Shown: piece after piece, positions 5,043-5,714 of the stretch
How positions within the stretch are numbered: the stretch's first letter is position 1
How the letters are laid out: each line of letters opens with the position of its first letter
Assembly: GCA_025450375.1 (NCBI GenBank)
Contig: JANWHO010000067.1
Location: 1 to 5,714 of the forward strand
Origin: Chloroflexota bacterium
GTDB lineage: Bacteria; Chloroflexota; UBA5177; JANWHV01
Reading direction: 5' to 3'
Length of the DNA stretch: 5,714 nucleotides
Program-made: the position numbers and the translations under genes
Notes under the pieces: model-generated
The model's input: the letters and a program-made list of their open reading frames with translations, nothing else
Told to the model about the DNA's origin: nothing
Databases searched by the model: none

Positions 5043-5714
5043 GTGACGGATCGGGACGTACGGGCGTATATCGATCGGATCAACTACCATGGGCCGATTG
5101 CGCCCAATCTGGAAACCTTGCGGGGGCTCCATCTCGCGCATCTGCTGACCGTCCCCTTCGAGAACCTGGATATTCATCTGGGGCGTCCGATCGTTCTGGA
5201 CCTCGGGCGTCTCTTCACCAAGATTGTGGAGCGTGGACGCGGCGGCTTCTGCTACGAATTGAACGGCCTGTTCGCCGATCTGCTCCGCGCGCTGGGGTTC
5301 CGCCTCGATCTCTTGTCGGCGCGGGTCGGCGGCTCCGATGGCGGGTTCGGCCCCGAGTTTGACCACCTGGCGTTGCTGGTCCATCTTGAACGGCGCTGGC
5401 TCGCCGATGTGGGCTTCGGCAAATCCTTCCGCCAGCCCTTGCTCCTTGATGATCCCGAGCCGCAAACGCATGATGGGATCGCCTATCGGGTCGGATGCGT
5501 GGGGGAAGAGTGGACCTTTGCCCAGCGTCAGCCGCCGGGCGAGTGGAAGTCAGAGTATCGCTTCACCCTGACGCCGCGCCGCCTCGACGACTTCGCCGCG
5601 ATGTGCCGCTACCAACAGACCTCGCCTGAGTCCCACTTTACTCGTGGACGGCTCTGTTCCCGCGCCTTGCCCGAGGGCCATGTCACGCTCAGCGAGCACC
5701 GACTCATCGTCGAG
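5043..5714 (+). CDS. nat: Arylamine N-acetyltransferase (3' partial)
   Basis: The frame is open from GTG 5043 to the window end, giving 224 residues of a family usually 250-280 long, so the C-terminal part is missing. The enzyme moves an acetyl group from acetyl-CoA to aromatic amines and hydrazines through a Cys thioester in the cytosol. The triad is complete: Cys70 in RGRGGFCYELNG (codon 5250-5252), His108 in EFDHLALLV (5364-5366) and Asp122 in WLADVGFGKSF (5406-5408), close in number to Cys69/His107/Asp122 of Salmonella NAT. The N-terminal block DVRAYIDRINYHGP and the LLTVPFENLDIHLGRPI motif are also typical. Some family members instead act in amide-forming steps of secondary metabolism, but nothing alongside suggests such a cluster. 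It lies 101 bases after the DUF3291 remnant and has its own Shine-Dalgarno, so it is probably separately expressed. Confidence 0.95.
   Translation, partial: MTDRDVRAYIDRINYHGPIAPNLETLRGLHLAHLLTVPFENLDIHLGRPIVLDLGRLFTKIVERGRGGFCYELNGLFADLLRALGFRLDLLSARVGGSDGGFGPEFDHLALLVHLERRWLADVGFGKSFRQPLLLDDPEPQTHDGIAYRVGCVGEEWTFAQRQPPGEWKSEYRFTLTPRRLDDFAAMCRYQQTSPESHFTRGRLCSRALPEGHVTLSEHRLIVE

Noticed and set aside
4938..5471. 177-codon minus-strand open frame
   Set aside because: It is antisense to nat, which has a complete catalytic triad on the plus strand.

Overview
This is a GC-rich bacterial window with GTG starts, short intergenic gaps and strong Shine-Dalgarno sites. The protein families fit a high-GC soil or thermophilic lineage such as Chloroflexota (Thermomicrobia-like) or Actinomycetota. 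That placement is an impression from the look of the proteins, not a proof. No rRNA, tRNA, CRISPR array, transposase or phage gene was found.

Layout. (1) 1-800, + strand: the 3' end of a 2OG-Fe(II) oxygenase gene, then after 9 bases a small Ada-like zinc-binding protein. Both belong to families linked or related to alkylation repair, so the pair recalls an ada/alkB arrangement. (2) 698-1924, - strand: a complete PLP-dependent trans-sulfuration enzyme (cystathionine gamma-synthase/lyase family). It overlaps the Ada-like gene tail to tail by 103 bases. (3) 1925-2395: a 471-base divergent intergenic region. It holds a 49-base perfect palindrome built on GATC every 9 bases, candidate promoters facing both ways, and a possible folded 5' leader. 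(4) 2396-4273, + strand: a 625-residue exported protein of unknown function carrying a Gln/Gly tandem repeat, followed by a perfect 25-bp stem with a 4-base loop. (5) 4382-4941, + strand: a wrecked locus. The N-terminal half of a DUF488 protein is joined out of frame to the C-terminal two thirds of a DUF3291 protein, which also has a TGA where a Trp codon is expected. (6) 5043-5714, + strand: an arylamine N-acetyltransferase with an intact Cys-His-Asp triad, running off the window end.

The genes do not form one pathway. The left pair looks like a damage-response remnant or mini-operon, the middle is sulfur amino acid metabolism and an exported protein, and the right side is a deletion scar followed by a xenobiotic-type acetyltransferase. 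I see no convincing new multi-gene system. The most unusual items are the GATC-phased palindrome, the DUF488/DUF3291 deletion fusion, and the overlapping 3' end of the Ada-like gene.
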